Shown here in pieces: positions 53,356 to 61,761 of a stretch of 64,000 bases of DNA. The stretch covers positions 1,279,519-1,343,518 of the forward strand of contig JAHBVO010000002.1 in the NCBI GenBank assembly GCA_019637435.1, in the 5' to 3' direction. Origin of the DNA: Candidatus Obscuribacterales bacterium. Its GTDB lineage: Bacteria; Cyanobacteriota; Vampirovibrionia; Obscuribacterales; Obscuribacteraceae. The position numbers and the translations under genes were made by a program. Below the pieces are notes generated by a model. The model ran no database searches. It saw only the letters and a program-made list of their open reading frames with translations, and was not told the origin of the DNA. The stretch's first letter is position 1, and each line of letters begins with the position of its first letter.

Positions 53356-55608
53356 ATGAACGATCGATCCGCCACGTGCCCAATCTGTCATCTACCGGTC
53401 AAGTCGACGGGATCGGGGAGGATGACTCAGTGGCTCTCGACCTGCGCATGTCAATTACAACAACCGGTTGATGAGAAGCAGCAAACTGTAGACTTTTGCA
53501 TCAAATGCGGAAAGCGAATTCGGGAAGGTCGGCTTGGTTCGTTTACGCAATTCATTTTTCGCTACGATCTTTGCCCTTGCGATATTCCGCAGGGGTTTAA
53601 GAAACCTGAGTTCAGTGATTCTCAGCCTGCCGTCGCTGCTCTTGATTCCAGCAACGAGGTAGAGGAGAGCGAACTCGACGTCGATCCAAACAAGTTCCCA
53701 CTCGACCGCTACAGTCCTCTGAGAGTTGTGGGGCGCGGTTCTGCAGGAACTGTTTATCTCTGTCGAGATCGATTACTCAGAAAACGAGTGACGGTAAAAA
53801 CGTTGCACGTCCAGTCTCGCGAGCAACTGGTGTTGTTCCAAAATGAGGCAAGGGTTCTCAGCAAGTTGGACCATCCCAACATTGTTCAAATTTTAGACTT
53901 CGGTGCCACTACTGGTGGGTCACCATATATGGTGCTAGAGTACAGCGCCGGACGGAGTCTCGATGCTCATCTTCAAGACGAGGGACCGTTGGATTGGAAA
54001 ACAGCCGCATTTATGTTCGCCAGTCTTTGTGCAGCGCTGGAGTACTGTCACATTCAAGGAGTGTTCCATCGTGATTTGAAGCCGTCGAATATTTTGATGA
54101 TCACCAATGGAGATCAATCTACGGTCAAACTTTTTGATTTTGGCGTTGCAGAAATTCAATCCGTAGGCTCTGAAGATCAGCATGTGACGATCGTAGGAAC
54201 TCCATCGTACATGGCACCGGATCAGGCACTTGGGCGTGAATTCGATGCTCGTTCCGAAATTTATTCTCTGGGGTGCGTGATTTTCGAAACGCTCACAGGA
54301 GTCGCACCATTTGTAGGTGGAACCGCTCTAGAGCTTTTGTCGAAGCATGCGCACGATGAACCACCTCTTTTGTCTGACCTTGTTTCAAGCGAAATTCCAG
54401 AACAGTTTCAATCAGTGATTTCGAAATGCATGGAGAAGAATCCTGATGATCGTTATTCGTCGATGCGCGAGGTCAGACTTGAGCTCTTGTCGATAGCAGC
54501 GGATGCACAGTCTGCTGAATCGACGTCGTTTCCTGAGGAGATACGTGGACCATCGAGCCTGGTGCCTGCATTGTTAGGAATCCTTGCCGTCTTTGTTGTC
54601 TGTGGAGCGACGATGGTTTTCTGGAACGCTCTCGAAGGTCGCCTCAGTGAGCAATCACTTCCCAGTAAGACTCGACTGTATGACCGCGCTGATGAAGCTA
54701 TTCCTGTCCTGTCCTCCAGAATGTTTGCCGCAAATGGCAGGCTCGAAGCCCAACCGGACTTCGAAGATGACGACATGCACGTCGTGGCCCAATTCGCTGG
54801 CTCGGCGCAGACGCAACTGAGCCTGGCCGGCAGTAGGGTAACTGGTAAGTACTTGTCCCATTTGCTAAAGATAAAAATGCTGAATGACCTCGACCTTAGC
54901 AACACTGTTATAGGAGATGCTGAATGCGCTTCAGTTGTAGGTAAGCTCACACAACTCCGGCAGCTCAAGCTTAATTCAACTTCAATAACAGACGATGGTA
55001 TCAAGCATTTGTCGCGATTGCGAAATCTCGAATCACTAAGTATAGGAAAGACTCGTGTGACGGACAGTGGTTTGGATGCGCTTTGTAAGTTGCCGCGTTT
55101 AAAAGAATTGAGCGTTGATGAATGCCCAGGATTGACGATTGCCGGCATCGAAAAAATTATCAAAATTCCAACGCTGACTATTTTGTCTGCGGCAGGCTGT
55201 CCGAATGTTTCCGATCAAGACCTTGCGAAAATTGCCAAAGAAAAACCAACATGCTTTGTCAAAACTTCTGCGTACCATAAGGCGGAACTCGCAAGCGAGA
55301 GGGAAAAGCTGCTGCCTCAAGTCCTCAAAAGGTATCTCAAAGACATGCGTGATCCGGGATTTCGAAAATTCTTTATGAGGAAAGATTGCTTCAACACCAG
55401 AACAAGTTTTGATGACATCAAAGACCCGCGCATCCTAGCGTGCCTGAAGGACCCTCAACTTCGAGATTGTATGTTGGAGCCGAGCTGTTTAAAAGTTTGG
55501 CATAATCCAAAGACTTGGAGCAATCTTGAGAACATGGAAAAGAGTGCAAATCAAGAACTCGATAAGCTACTCAAGAAAGTATATAAAACGCCTGGCAATG
55601 CACCTTGA
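53356..55608 (+). CDS. Receptor-like Ser/Thr kinase with duplicated zinc ribbon, membrane helix and LRR domain
   Basis: 750 residues. The N-terminus carries two copies of a CxxC/CxC module: Cys8, 11, 30, 32 and Cys48, 51, 73, 75, with matching spacers (RMTQWLSTCAC and RLGSFTQFIF). The kinase domain (about 118-380) is complete: Gly-rich loop VGRGSAGTVYL, Lys in TVKTLH, catalytic HRDLKPSN with Asp240, DFGVAE, and GTPSYMAPDQ. A membrane helix near 398-420 (ALLGILAVFVVCGATMVFW) is followed by leucine-rich repeats (about 485-620; MLNDLDLSN, LRQLKLNSTSITD, LESLSIGKTRVTD) that would be outside. The last 120 residues are helical with no family. It probably senses an envelope ligand and phosphorylates cytoplasmic targets. 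Confidence 0.9.
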   Translation: MNDRSATCPICHLPVKSTGSGRMTQWLSTCACQLQQPVDEKQQTVDFCIKCGKRIREGRLGSFTQFIFRYDLCPCDIPQGFKKPEFSDSQPAVAALDSSNEVEESELDVDPNKFPLDRYSPLRVVGRGSAGTVYLCRDRLLRKRVTVKTLHVQSREQLVLFQNEARVLSKLDHPNIVQILDFGATTGGSPYMVLEYSAGRSLDAHLQDEGPLDWKTAAFMFASLCAALEYCHIQGVFHRDLKPSNILMITNGDQSTVKLFDFGVAEIQSVGSEDQHVTIVGTPSYMAPDQALGREFDARSEIYSLGCVIFETLTGVAPFVGGTALELLSKHAHDEPPLLSDLVSSEIPEQFQSVISKCMEKNPDDRYSSMREVRLELLSIAADAQSAESTSFPEEIRGPSSLVPALLGILAVFVVCGATMVFWNALEGRLSEQSLPSKTRLYDRADEAIPVLSSRMFAANGRLEAQPDFEDDDMHVVAQFAGSAQTQLSLAGSRVTGKYLSHLLKIKMLNDLDLSNTVIGDAECASVVGKLTQLRQLKLNSTSITDDGIKHLSRLRNLESLSIGKTRVTDSGLDALCKLPRLKELSVDECPGLTIAGIEKIIKIPTLTILSAAGCPNVSDQDLAKIAKEKPTCFVKTSAYHKAELASEREKLLPQVLKRYLKDMRDPGFRKFFMRKDCFNTRTSFDDIKDPRILACLKDPQLRDCMLEPSCLKVWHNPKTWSNLENMEKSANQELDKLLKKVYKTPGNAP

Positions 55609-55708
55609 TCTACAATCACATCTCCTGGCGTTAAGCACCAAAACGATGGTAGTCTTTCCCGCTCACTTGATAAAATAAGCTGACGACAAATAAGGATTGG
55701 TCAAAAAA

Positions 55709-56455
55709 ATGTTGCCACTGCGAGATGACAATACCGACAGCAAGTCCGATCCATGGGTAAACTACATACTCATCGCAGCAAATGTCTTCGTATTTGTTTT
55801 CTTTCAAGGACTCGGAGCAAACGAAGCTTTTACCAATTCGTTTTCGACGATTCCTCGGGAAATCTTGACCGGTCAGGATGTAATTGGATCAGTTCCGATC
55901 TCTGACGGCAATGGAAATACCACCACTCTCCAACTCGGACAGACACCTGTGTCTGTTTATTTAACGCTATTTACCTCGATGTTTATGCATGGAGGTTTTG
56001 CGCATATCTCTGGCAACATGCTCTATCTCTGGATCTTCGGAGATAATCTCGAAGATCGAATGGGACATTTGAAGTACTTACTCTTCTATCTTATTTGCGG
56101 AACAATCGCTGGATTATCACACGTGGTTTGTACCGGAGCATCAGGCACCAATGCATTGATTCCGTCTCTCGGCGCATCAGGAGCTATTTCTGGCGTGCTC
56201 GGTGGATACATTTTATTGTTTCCGCATCGACGGGTTACTGTTTTATTTTTGCGTCAGATTATGGACGTTCCAGCATACGTTTGCCTCGGACTCTGGATTG
56301 TTTTTCAAGCGGCAGAAAGTTCAGGTATTCTTGGCGGCTCACCCGATGGCGCCGGCGTTGCATATGCGGCTCACCTCGGCGGATTTATCGCAGGATTGTG
56401 TTTGGTAAAAATCTTCGCCGGACGCAGTGAGTCTCAATCCTGGCGGTCGCGATAA
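55709..56455 (+). CDS. Rhomboid intramembrane serine protease
   Basis: 248 residues from the ATG at 55709; AAGGA at 55692-55696 gives it a fair ribosome site, and the TTG four codons earlier would sit on that site. The catalytic dyad is Ser157 in GASGAISG and His222 in AAHLGGF. The extended loop after TM1 with TPVSVYLTLFTSMFMHGGFAHISGNMLYLWIFGDN and the GxSG helix are typical. Rhomboids cut membrane-spanning substrates within or beside the bilayer. It ends overlapping the next gene on the other strand by 22 bases. Confidence 0.94.
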   Translation: MLPLRDDNTDSKSDPWVNYILIAANVFVFVFFQGLGANEAFTNSFSTIPREILTGQDVIGSVPISDGNGNTTTLQLGQTPVSVYLTLFTSMFMHGGFAHISGNMLYLWIFGDNLEDRMGHLKYLLFYLICGTIAGLSHVVCTGASGTNALIPSLGASGAISGVLGGYILLFPHRRVTVLFLRQIMDVPAYVCLGLWIVFQAAESSGILGGSPDGAGVAYAAHLGGFIAGLCLVKIFAGRSESQSWRSR

Positions 56456-57492
56456 GCTTTTAACCAGTCTTTGATGTTGTAGTGTTTGTCTGGATCCAAG
56501 AATTTCCCAGCAATATTTTCTGCACCCCATGGTGGCTGTGTGCCACCATGTTTGGTGTACGCCCATTTCGTCAAATCGGCGGCTTGTCTGGGAGAGATAT
56601 CACCTGAGCTGAGCGCCGCGCCAAGCATTCCTGCGAAATAACCATCGCGCACGTCGCCGGGATTCTCAGCAGGGCTGTCAATGTACGCCGCAGCTTTGTC
56701 CGCCACATACTTTCCACGGTTATAACCGACAAGCAAAAACTCACGGAAGTGGTGAGTGATCGAATTATTTGGATCAGTGGAATCGGTAATGTTGGTGTTA
56801 AAACCTTCGCCAGCAGAATGATTTTTCCCAATTATCGATTGATACATGGTCTCAAGGGCCGAGCCGGCAATATTAGGTCCGCCACCAACAAGTTCGCGCC
56901 CAGTGTCTCTGGCGATTCCGAGCGGTTTTTCAGACATGGTCAAACCGATATAGTTTTTGAAAAGTTCACCCTGGCTTGGTTTCAAATAGTTCCAACTGTC
57001 TGGAGATCGACCATTCGCTTCAGCCAAATCTGCAGCGCGAGAGAGCGTGTTCATCATGTAGTCGGCTGGACTGATTTTGCCATTTTTGAGGTTTATCAGG
57101 TCGTTTAGAGTGCCCCGGTACATTTCCTTCTGATCGGGCGGCAAATTCTCGATTTGCAATTTTTGCGTGTCGGTAAGAGGCGCACTTCCGAGTTCGGCAG
57201 CTAATTTGTTGTAATCTTGGAAAACCTTTTTGTCTTCCGGCGACGCTAGAGAGTCGGCGATCCAGCCTCGGAAGCTATGAGCGGTGTTGGTGCTCTCCGA
57301 CTGCTCAATCGACAACTCCGGAATCGTGCCTTTATTGGCTAAATTAGCAGAATCTTGCTTGCTCTTCTCGGGCTCGCCAGACGGAAACCAGGAAGAATGA
57401 TGAGTCCCCCGGAGATCAGTCGGCGCCTCCGGCGCTTTCACCGCGGAAGCTTCGGTCGCCTTCTCGCTAGAATCTTTAACGACATCGCCCAT
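56434..57492 (-). CDS. Unrecognised cytoplasmic protein of 352 residues
   Basis: No family recognised. The N-terminal 75 residues are Ser/Glu/Lys/Ala-rich and probably disordered. The rest is helical, with GTLNDLINLKNGKISPADYMMNTL and SPRQAADLTKWAYTKHGG. No signal peptide, membrane helix or Cys-based site is seen. Its start ATG (MGDVVKDS) is reasonable but has no strong ribosome site. It converges with the rhomboid gene, overlapping it by 22 bases. Confidence 0.6.
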   Translation of the reverse strand: MGDVVKDSSEKATEASAVKAPEAPTDLRGTHHSSWFPSGEPEKSKQDSANLANKGTIPELSIEQSESTNTAHSFRGWIADSLASPEDKKVFQDYNKLAAELGSAPLTDTQKLQIENLPPDQKEMYRGTLNDLINLKNGKISPADYMMNTLSRAADLAEANGRSPDSWNYLKPSQGELFKNYIGLTMSEKPLGIARDTGRELVGGGPNIAGSALETMYQSIIGKNHSAGEGFNTNITDSTDPNNSITHHFREFLLVGYNRGKYVADKAAAYIDSPAENPGDVRDGYFAGMLGAALSSGDISPRQAADLTKWAYTKHGGTQPPWGAENIAGKFLDPDKHYNIKDWLKAYRDRQD

Positions 57493-57724
57493 AAATGGAC
57501 CCCGATAAACTCTCCAACCTTGATTATGCCCGGTTTTGCTCAGGAATATTCAAAGGCGCATTATCGCGTGCTTAAGGCGCGATTGTAACCAAGTATTCCG
57601 TGTCGGCAGATCTTAATAGTTAAGTCGGTGATGTCGATGATACTTCCTCGACCGTTTCGTTTGAATTCAATTGATTCCCATTTCATTATGTTCAAGCCTG
57701 TCGCGCGTGAATAGTGGATGTCTC

Positions 57725-58021
57725 TTAATGCGATCCACCACCCAGTGACGAGTTACCTCCAAGTGATGTGCTAGCGCCGAGACCGCCGGTAATCACAGGA
57801 ATAAGATCAGAAGCTTGTGAACCGAGGTGCGGAGCCGACTGTGTAGTGCCTGCTTGCGATGACATCTGGTTCGCAACTGGCTCGTTCTTGTTCACGTAGG
57901 AAACAAGAAGCATTGAGGCGAGCAGCACGGCAATGATCATTCCCCAGATTGGATGGGCGAAACCTGTCGGTTCAATCGCAATGCAATTCGCTCCAGGAGT
58001 ATCTCTAATTTTGATAGCCAT
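57725..58021 (-). CDS. Small single-pass membrane protein with Gly/Ser-rich tail
   Basis: 98 residues from the ATG at 58021, where GGGAG lies eight bases upstream; an upstream start at 58045 lacks one. MAIKIRDTPGANCIAIEP leads to a membrane helix (HPIWGMIIAVLLASMLLVSYV), then a Gln/Ser/Gly-rich tail ending in repeated LGG (TSLGGNSSLGGGSH). No family recognised. It lies 65 bases after the universal stress protein gene on the same strand. Confidence 0.6.
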   Translation of the reverse strand: MAIKIRDTPGANCIAIEPTGFAHPIWGMIIAVLLASMLLVSYVNKNEPVANQMSSQAGTTQSAPHLGSQASDLIPVITGGLGASTSLGGNSSLGGGSH

Positions 58022-58086
58022 CTTTGTTCTCCCTATTGTTGACACTATTGAACTCTTCGCCGGTCTAGGCGATTTCTGCAGCGATT

Positions 58087-59046
58087 CTAAAAACCGCTTG
58101 CCGACGGCAGTTTTATTGACTCTCTGCTGCGCTCCTTCATGCGCTTGATTTGCGCTATGCTGGATCTAACAATCAGTACAGAGCAATCAGCGTTCATAGC
58201 CACTGTTTGCGAAACCGAGCCAAGAAAACGCTTTGCGATGTCGGGACGCCCATGGGATCCCACTACTATCAAATGCGCGTCCCAGTCACGTGCCGTTTTG
58301 AGAATTACAACTTCTGGAAATCCATCAATAATGCCCCTTTCCACATGGGCTGATCCGAAGGCGTTTTCGAATCGGCGCGATACCCTGAGAACTAATTCCT
58401 CAACTTCTCGATGCCGTTCTTCTTGATACTCCAGCGCCCAGTTCGTAACTAGGGCGGACGGTTCGTAGGCGAATCCGGAATACAGTGGACTCATGACGCT
58501 GAGAATATAGAAGCAGGTGTTCTCGGGCCATGTTGAATTGAGCACGGAATCGACCGCAGCTTTCGAATACGGTGAGTCGTCAACCGCCAACATTACTCTG
58601 TTCATCGGGCTGCAGTCTGAATGCGTTTCCGCCAGGTTCCTTGCCAATAACACGGAGCAATTCGCCTTATGCATAACAGACTTCGAAACGCTTCCCGTGA
58701 AGAGCTTCTCCGATGGTCCACGCTCGTGGGAACCGACAACTACAAGATCAGCCGGCCATGCCTCTGCACTGCTGACGATTGATTTAGCAGGGTTTCCAAC
58801 ATTGATCTCACCGGTCACAACTGAGTTTTCAATTAGTGATTCAATTTCGGAAGACGCTTTGTCTATCAGCCAATGCGCACGGAAAAGGTCCGAGCTAATT
58901 CCGCCGTCGCTGAATTTGTCACGCAAATTTCCAGGTATGACAGTCAGCACTCGGAAGTGCGTACCTGCTGGCCACCGACGGGCGAGCGTGGCACTAAGTG
59001 CCGCGTGCGTTGCAGCGGAGCTATCAATGGCAACGAGAATGTTCAT
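58087..59046 (-). CDS. Tandem universal stress protein (two Usp domains)
   Basis: 319 residues made of two Usp domains (about 1-140 and 150-305). Each keeps the ATP-binding loop: VVVGSHERGPSEKLFTGSVSKSV and IVVGSHGRPDIAKRFLGSVSQTV, and each starts with the VAIDSS/LAVDDS type strand. ATP-binding Usp proteins act as stress and redox regulators. AAGGAG lies upstream of the ATG. It is followed by the small membrane gene and preceded by the leucine-repeat gene, all on one strand with short gaps. Confidence 0.93.
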   Translation of the reverse strand: MNILVAIDSSAATHAALSATLARRWPAGTHFRVLTVIPGNLRDKFSDGGISSDLFRAHWLIDKASSEIESLIENSVVTGEINVGNPAKSIVSSAEAWPADLVVVGSHERGPSEKLFTGSVSKSVMHKANCSVLLARNLAETHSDCSPMNRVMLAVDDSPYSKAAVDSVLNSTWPENTCFYILSVMSPLYSGFAYEPSALVTNWALEYQEERHREVEELVLRVSRRFENAFGSAHVERGIIDGFPEVVILKTARDWDAHLIVVGSHGRPDIAKRFLGSVSQTVAMNADCSVLIVRSSIAQIKRMKERSRESIKLPSASGF

Positions 59047-59090
59047 AAAGATCTCCTTTGGTGAATGTGCTTAGAACGGTTTTCCTCTGG

Positions 59091-59732
59091 TCAGGCGATC
59101 GTTCGCTCATCTTTTGGTCTGAGTTGATCATTCAGGTACAGATCGAGAAACACTTCAAACGCAGGGTCGTCGAGCAGATCATTCTCAATCGCATTTCTGA
59201 CGACCTTTCTCTCCGATCTACTGAAATAGCCATCTTCAAGAATTAAATCGCGGAGCCTCTTCGCGTCAGCCTTGCTGAGTCGCTCCTTGCGGCTGAGCAT
59301 TCGACGGAGCGTTCGTTCTATTTTTGTTGCGGACATAACTATTTCTCCTTTGTCATTAATCTTGTAACCGTTGGTCGCAAGCGTCTTTTCGGCGCGTATT
59401 GCAACATATGGATTTTCGTCTCCAGACAACCACGTCAGGATTGCTGCCGGAAGGTTGTGATTCTCCGCCATGCTCAACCTCACATCCGGGTTGTAATCCG
59501 ATGCGAGGCTCCATAAAACAATGGCTGGAGTAGCTGAGTTGGAGGCAACAGCTATTCGAACATCTGAGCTTTCATCTTTGCTCAAGAACTGCAGAAGATG
59601 TGGCGGTGTCGATCTATTTTCTGCAACACGTGTGCGAATTTTTTCACAGGCTGCATTGGTTAACGTCGCAAGGGTTTTCGCCGAAGTAGACGATCTACCC
59701 GCCTGCAAATACAACTTCGAAATCGTGTTCAT
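59091..59732 (-). CDS. Variant leucine-rich repeat (LRV/HEAT-like) protein
   Basis: 213 residues from the ATG at 59732, which has a strong GAGGAG upstream; a longer frame to 59900 has none. Repeats of about 24 residues (VRIAVASNSATPAIVLWSLASDYNPD, VRLSMAENHNLPAAILTWLSGDENPY) are of the leucine-rich repeat variant type known from nitrogenase-linked LRV proteins, which also carry an N-terminal iron-sulfur site; that Cys cluster is absent here. The rest is helical with Arg/Lys/Glu. First gene of a run with Usp and the small membrane protein. A hairpin-rich leader lies upstream. Confidence 0.75.
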   Translation of the reverse strand: MNTISKLYLQAGRSSTSAKTLATLTNAACEKIRTRVAENRSTPPHLLQFLSKDESSDVRIAVASNSATPAIVLWSLASDYNPDVRLSMAENHNLPAAILTWLSGDENPYVAIRAEKTLATNGYKINDKGEIVMSATKIERTLRRMLSRKERLSKADAKRLRDLILEDGYFSRSERKVVRNAIENDLLDDPAFEVFLDLYLNDQLRPKDERTIA

Positions 59733-59940
59733 TACTATCTCCTCAAAGAAATGTGATTTACTCGGTGCGGCTCGGGACGCTTGAGCAACACCTAACGGTT
59801 TAAGCTGGTACGTTGCCTTAGCAACTTTTAGCTGTTCAGCTGTGCGCGCAGCTCTCAATGTTCTTATTACTGTCGTGTGTAATATCGAATACAGTGTCAT
59901 AAGTTAGGGTGCTGAGCTTGATGGCAGGGAACATACCAAC

Positions 59941-60097
59941 CGGAAGGACCTGCGCGAAAGCGCAAGGCAAGACCTCTCCAGTATGTCGATCCTGCGTTCG
60001 TGAAACGCAGTCTTCCGTTCATATGTGTGTTTAACTCACCTCGAAATACGAGGTTGGTTCATACGCTGTCCACTGTAAGCCTTCCTGTGTGCAGGTG
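59941..60097. ncRNA. Candidate structured RNA or leader with several perfect hairpins
   Basis: Within the 418-base gap upstream of the LRV gene, several stems nest or follow one another: outer stem 59941-59949 with 60010-60017 (8 pairs, one bulged G); TGCGC-GAAA-GCGCA at 59951-59964; CTGCGTT-CGTGA-AACGCAG at 59992-60010; ACCTCG-AAATA-CGAGGT at 60038-60054; and CCTG-TGTG-CAGG near 60085-60096. The first three make a multi-branch junction with a GNRA tetraloop. No known riboswitch, tmRNA, RNase P or SRP core is recognisable. The strand is undecided; the minus strand would make it a 5' leader of the LRV/Usp operon. Confidence 0.45.
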
Positions 60098-60150
60098 GCA
60101 TCAAGATTGTGACTCTGTTCGCTGATACATCGGCATTTAGAGTCGCCGCC

Positions 60151-60489
60151 TCAAATCAAAAGAGAACGATGCAATAGCCACAATGAGCATGGACTGTTGC
60201 ATTCGCTAATCCTCGACTCAGGCAAAAGCGATTCAAGAAATCTTTTGGGTCCAAGAGTAAAGGCGACGTCCTTGCTTGACGCATTACAAGCCCCAAGGCT
60301 GTGAGTCTTTTCTTTGACTTCCGCCAAATATGTAGGATAGATAGAAGAATCGAAGGAAAGTTCGTCAGTATCGACGTCAGTAAGATTTGGAATGGCGCTT
60401 GACGCTGCCTGATTGAGCCAGGATACAGAAACGAACATCAACAGACTGAAGATGGTAACGAGGCTCATTATTGTTTGATGTCGTTTCAT
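60151..60489 (-). CDS. Small secreted protein, unrecognised
   Basis: 112 residues with a strong ribosome site (AAAGGAG) before the ATG and a signal peptide (LVTIFSLLMFVSVSWLNQAAS). The mature part has four Cys (GACNAS, ISECNSPCSLW), so disulfides or metal binding are possible. No family recognised. The leader-like structured region lies just downstream of its end. Confidence 0.6.
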   Translation of the reverse strand: MKRHQTIMSLVTIFSLLMFVSVSWLNQAASSAIPNLTDVDTDELSFDSSIYPTYLAEVKEKTHSLGACNASSKDVAFTLGPKRFLESLLPESRISECNSPCSLWLLHRSLLI

Positions 60490-60807
60490 GATGCGCTCCT
60501 TTCTTTTATATTACCAAGCAATTAAAAGGCTTAAAAGCAGGTAATCATGCGGGCGGACGCGTTACCTGCATAATTGGGTCTTTCTCTATTAAGAGTTTGT
60601 TTAGATTTGCATGTTCAGCAGATTAGAGTTAAACCAAATACGGTGGCATCAATCTCTTTCGCTCAAAAACAGGACTAAAAGCAGCAGTTCTTGTCTGGAC
60701 AACGTAGCAACTCCATATCAAGCACGCCACGAAGCCCCAGAAGAGAGAATGCAATGTCATCGAGATGAAACAACACAACGAGCTAGCTCGAGTTCTGAAT
60801 GTTAACG
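60490..60807. other. Gap between two minus-strand secreted protein genes
   Basis: 318 bases. A 64-codon plus-strand frame has no ribosome site and looks non-coding. Nothing else is recognisable. Confidence 0.4.
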
Positions 60808-61623
60808 TCAGCGTTGTACAAACACCTCACTAATCGTTGCCATTCCGATATCAGGATCGAATGTTACTTGCACCCACAAGTTGTCTGGTAAGCCTGGCGG
60901 CAAATCCAAGGGCGATGCTTTTTCCACTGCAGCAAGTGCAAGCCTCTCGGCATTGGGTGTACCGCTTGATTCAAATATCTGGCTGTCGGTAAGTGCACCA
61001 TCCTCGTGAACCAAAAATTTCAGAGTGACCAATCCGGAAGAAGGCTTTGTCCACGAGTCACCTACCTTGTCTTGAAGGATTAGCAAATACGGTGCGAGGG
61101 TAAACAGCTCAGGCTTCCCATGGCTTTCGTCTTGCCGTCCATTCATTGGAGGTTTAGAAAAAGCAAACTCTATATCAACAAACTTGGGCGCGTCTTCGGG
61201 AAGTTTAAAGAACGGAGCCGCGGATTTGACCGCGTCCAACGCAGCCGCATTCTCTTCAGAAGTCGCAGACTTACAAAGCCGTAATTTGCTCAATCTGCCA
61301 TTCCTATGAATTCTAAATCGGACCTTTACAGGATGAGAGGACCTAACCGACGGCGGGAACCAGCAACGCATTATTCGGTTCTCAGCGTTACGCATGTAGA
61401 AGCCTCCACCGCATATATCAGGTGTAATCTGACAGGAACAGCAATGCTTGGGAGTATAGGTAAATACGATGTGCGATACATTAGTTGGGGCGGTCTGTGG
61501 TTGGAGCGCCGTTTCTGCTACCGCAGGTGGTATCTGCGCGTAAGCCAAGCATGATGATGACCAATGTGCCGCTAGGAGTAGGACAAAAGAGTGCTGCAAA
61601 AAACAGTTTTTGTATGAACTCAT
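60808..61623 (-). CDS. Secreted protein with two TonB C-terminal domains
   Basis: 271 residues from the ATG at 61623 (a longer frame starts at 61743 without supporting signal). A signal peptide (FVLLLAAHWSSSCLAYA) is followed by a Cys-rich patch (CCSC, CGGG, RCWFPP) and then two TonB-C folds: about 110-160 (VKVRFRIHRNGRLSKLRL, NAAALDAVKSAAPF) and about 195-255 (LVTLKFLVHEDGALTDSQI, ERLALAAVEKASPL). The usual N-terminal membrane anchor and Pro-rich spacer of TonB are missing, so it is not a normal energy transducer. It may bind an envelope partner. Confidence 0.75.
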   Translation of the reverse strand: MSSYKNCFLQHSFVLLLAAHWSSSCLAYAQIPPAVAETALQPQTAPTNVSHIVFTYTPKHCCSCQITPDICGGGFYMRNAENRIMRCWFPPSVRSSHPVKVRFRIHRNGRLSKLRLCKSATSEENAAALDAVKSAAPFFKLPEDAPKFVDIEFAFSKPPMNGRQDESHGKPELFTLAPYLLILQDKVGDSWTKPSSGLVTLKFLVHEDGALTDSQIFESSGTPNAERLALAAVEKASPLDLPPGLPDNLWVQVTFDPDIGMATISEVFVQR

Positions 61624-61761
61624 TTTGTCCCGTGTGGAAATCGAAAGACATCTTAGCCAGACTGTCACCAGAGCATAGCTCAAATTTGCGGAAGTGCTGA
61701 ATAGGGTAATTACTGTAGATTGAACTCTGAACACACGAGTCAAGCAAATCTAGGGTCCAAC

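Noticed and set aside
59941..60097. Known RNAs such as tmRNA, RNase P RNA or SRP RNA
   Set aside because: None of their conserved cores is present; only a short CCGGAAGGA is shared with SRP RNA and the following conserved part is missing.
60611..60805. 64-codon plus-strand frame
   Set aside because: Composition looks non-coding and it has no ribosome site.
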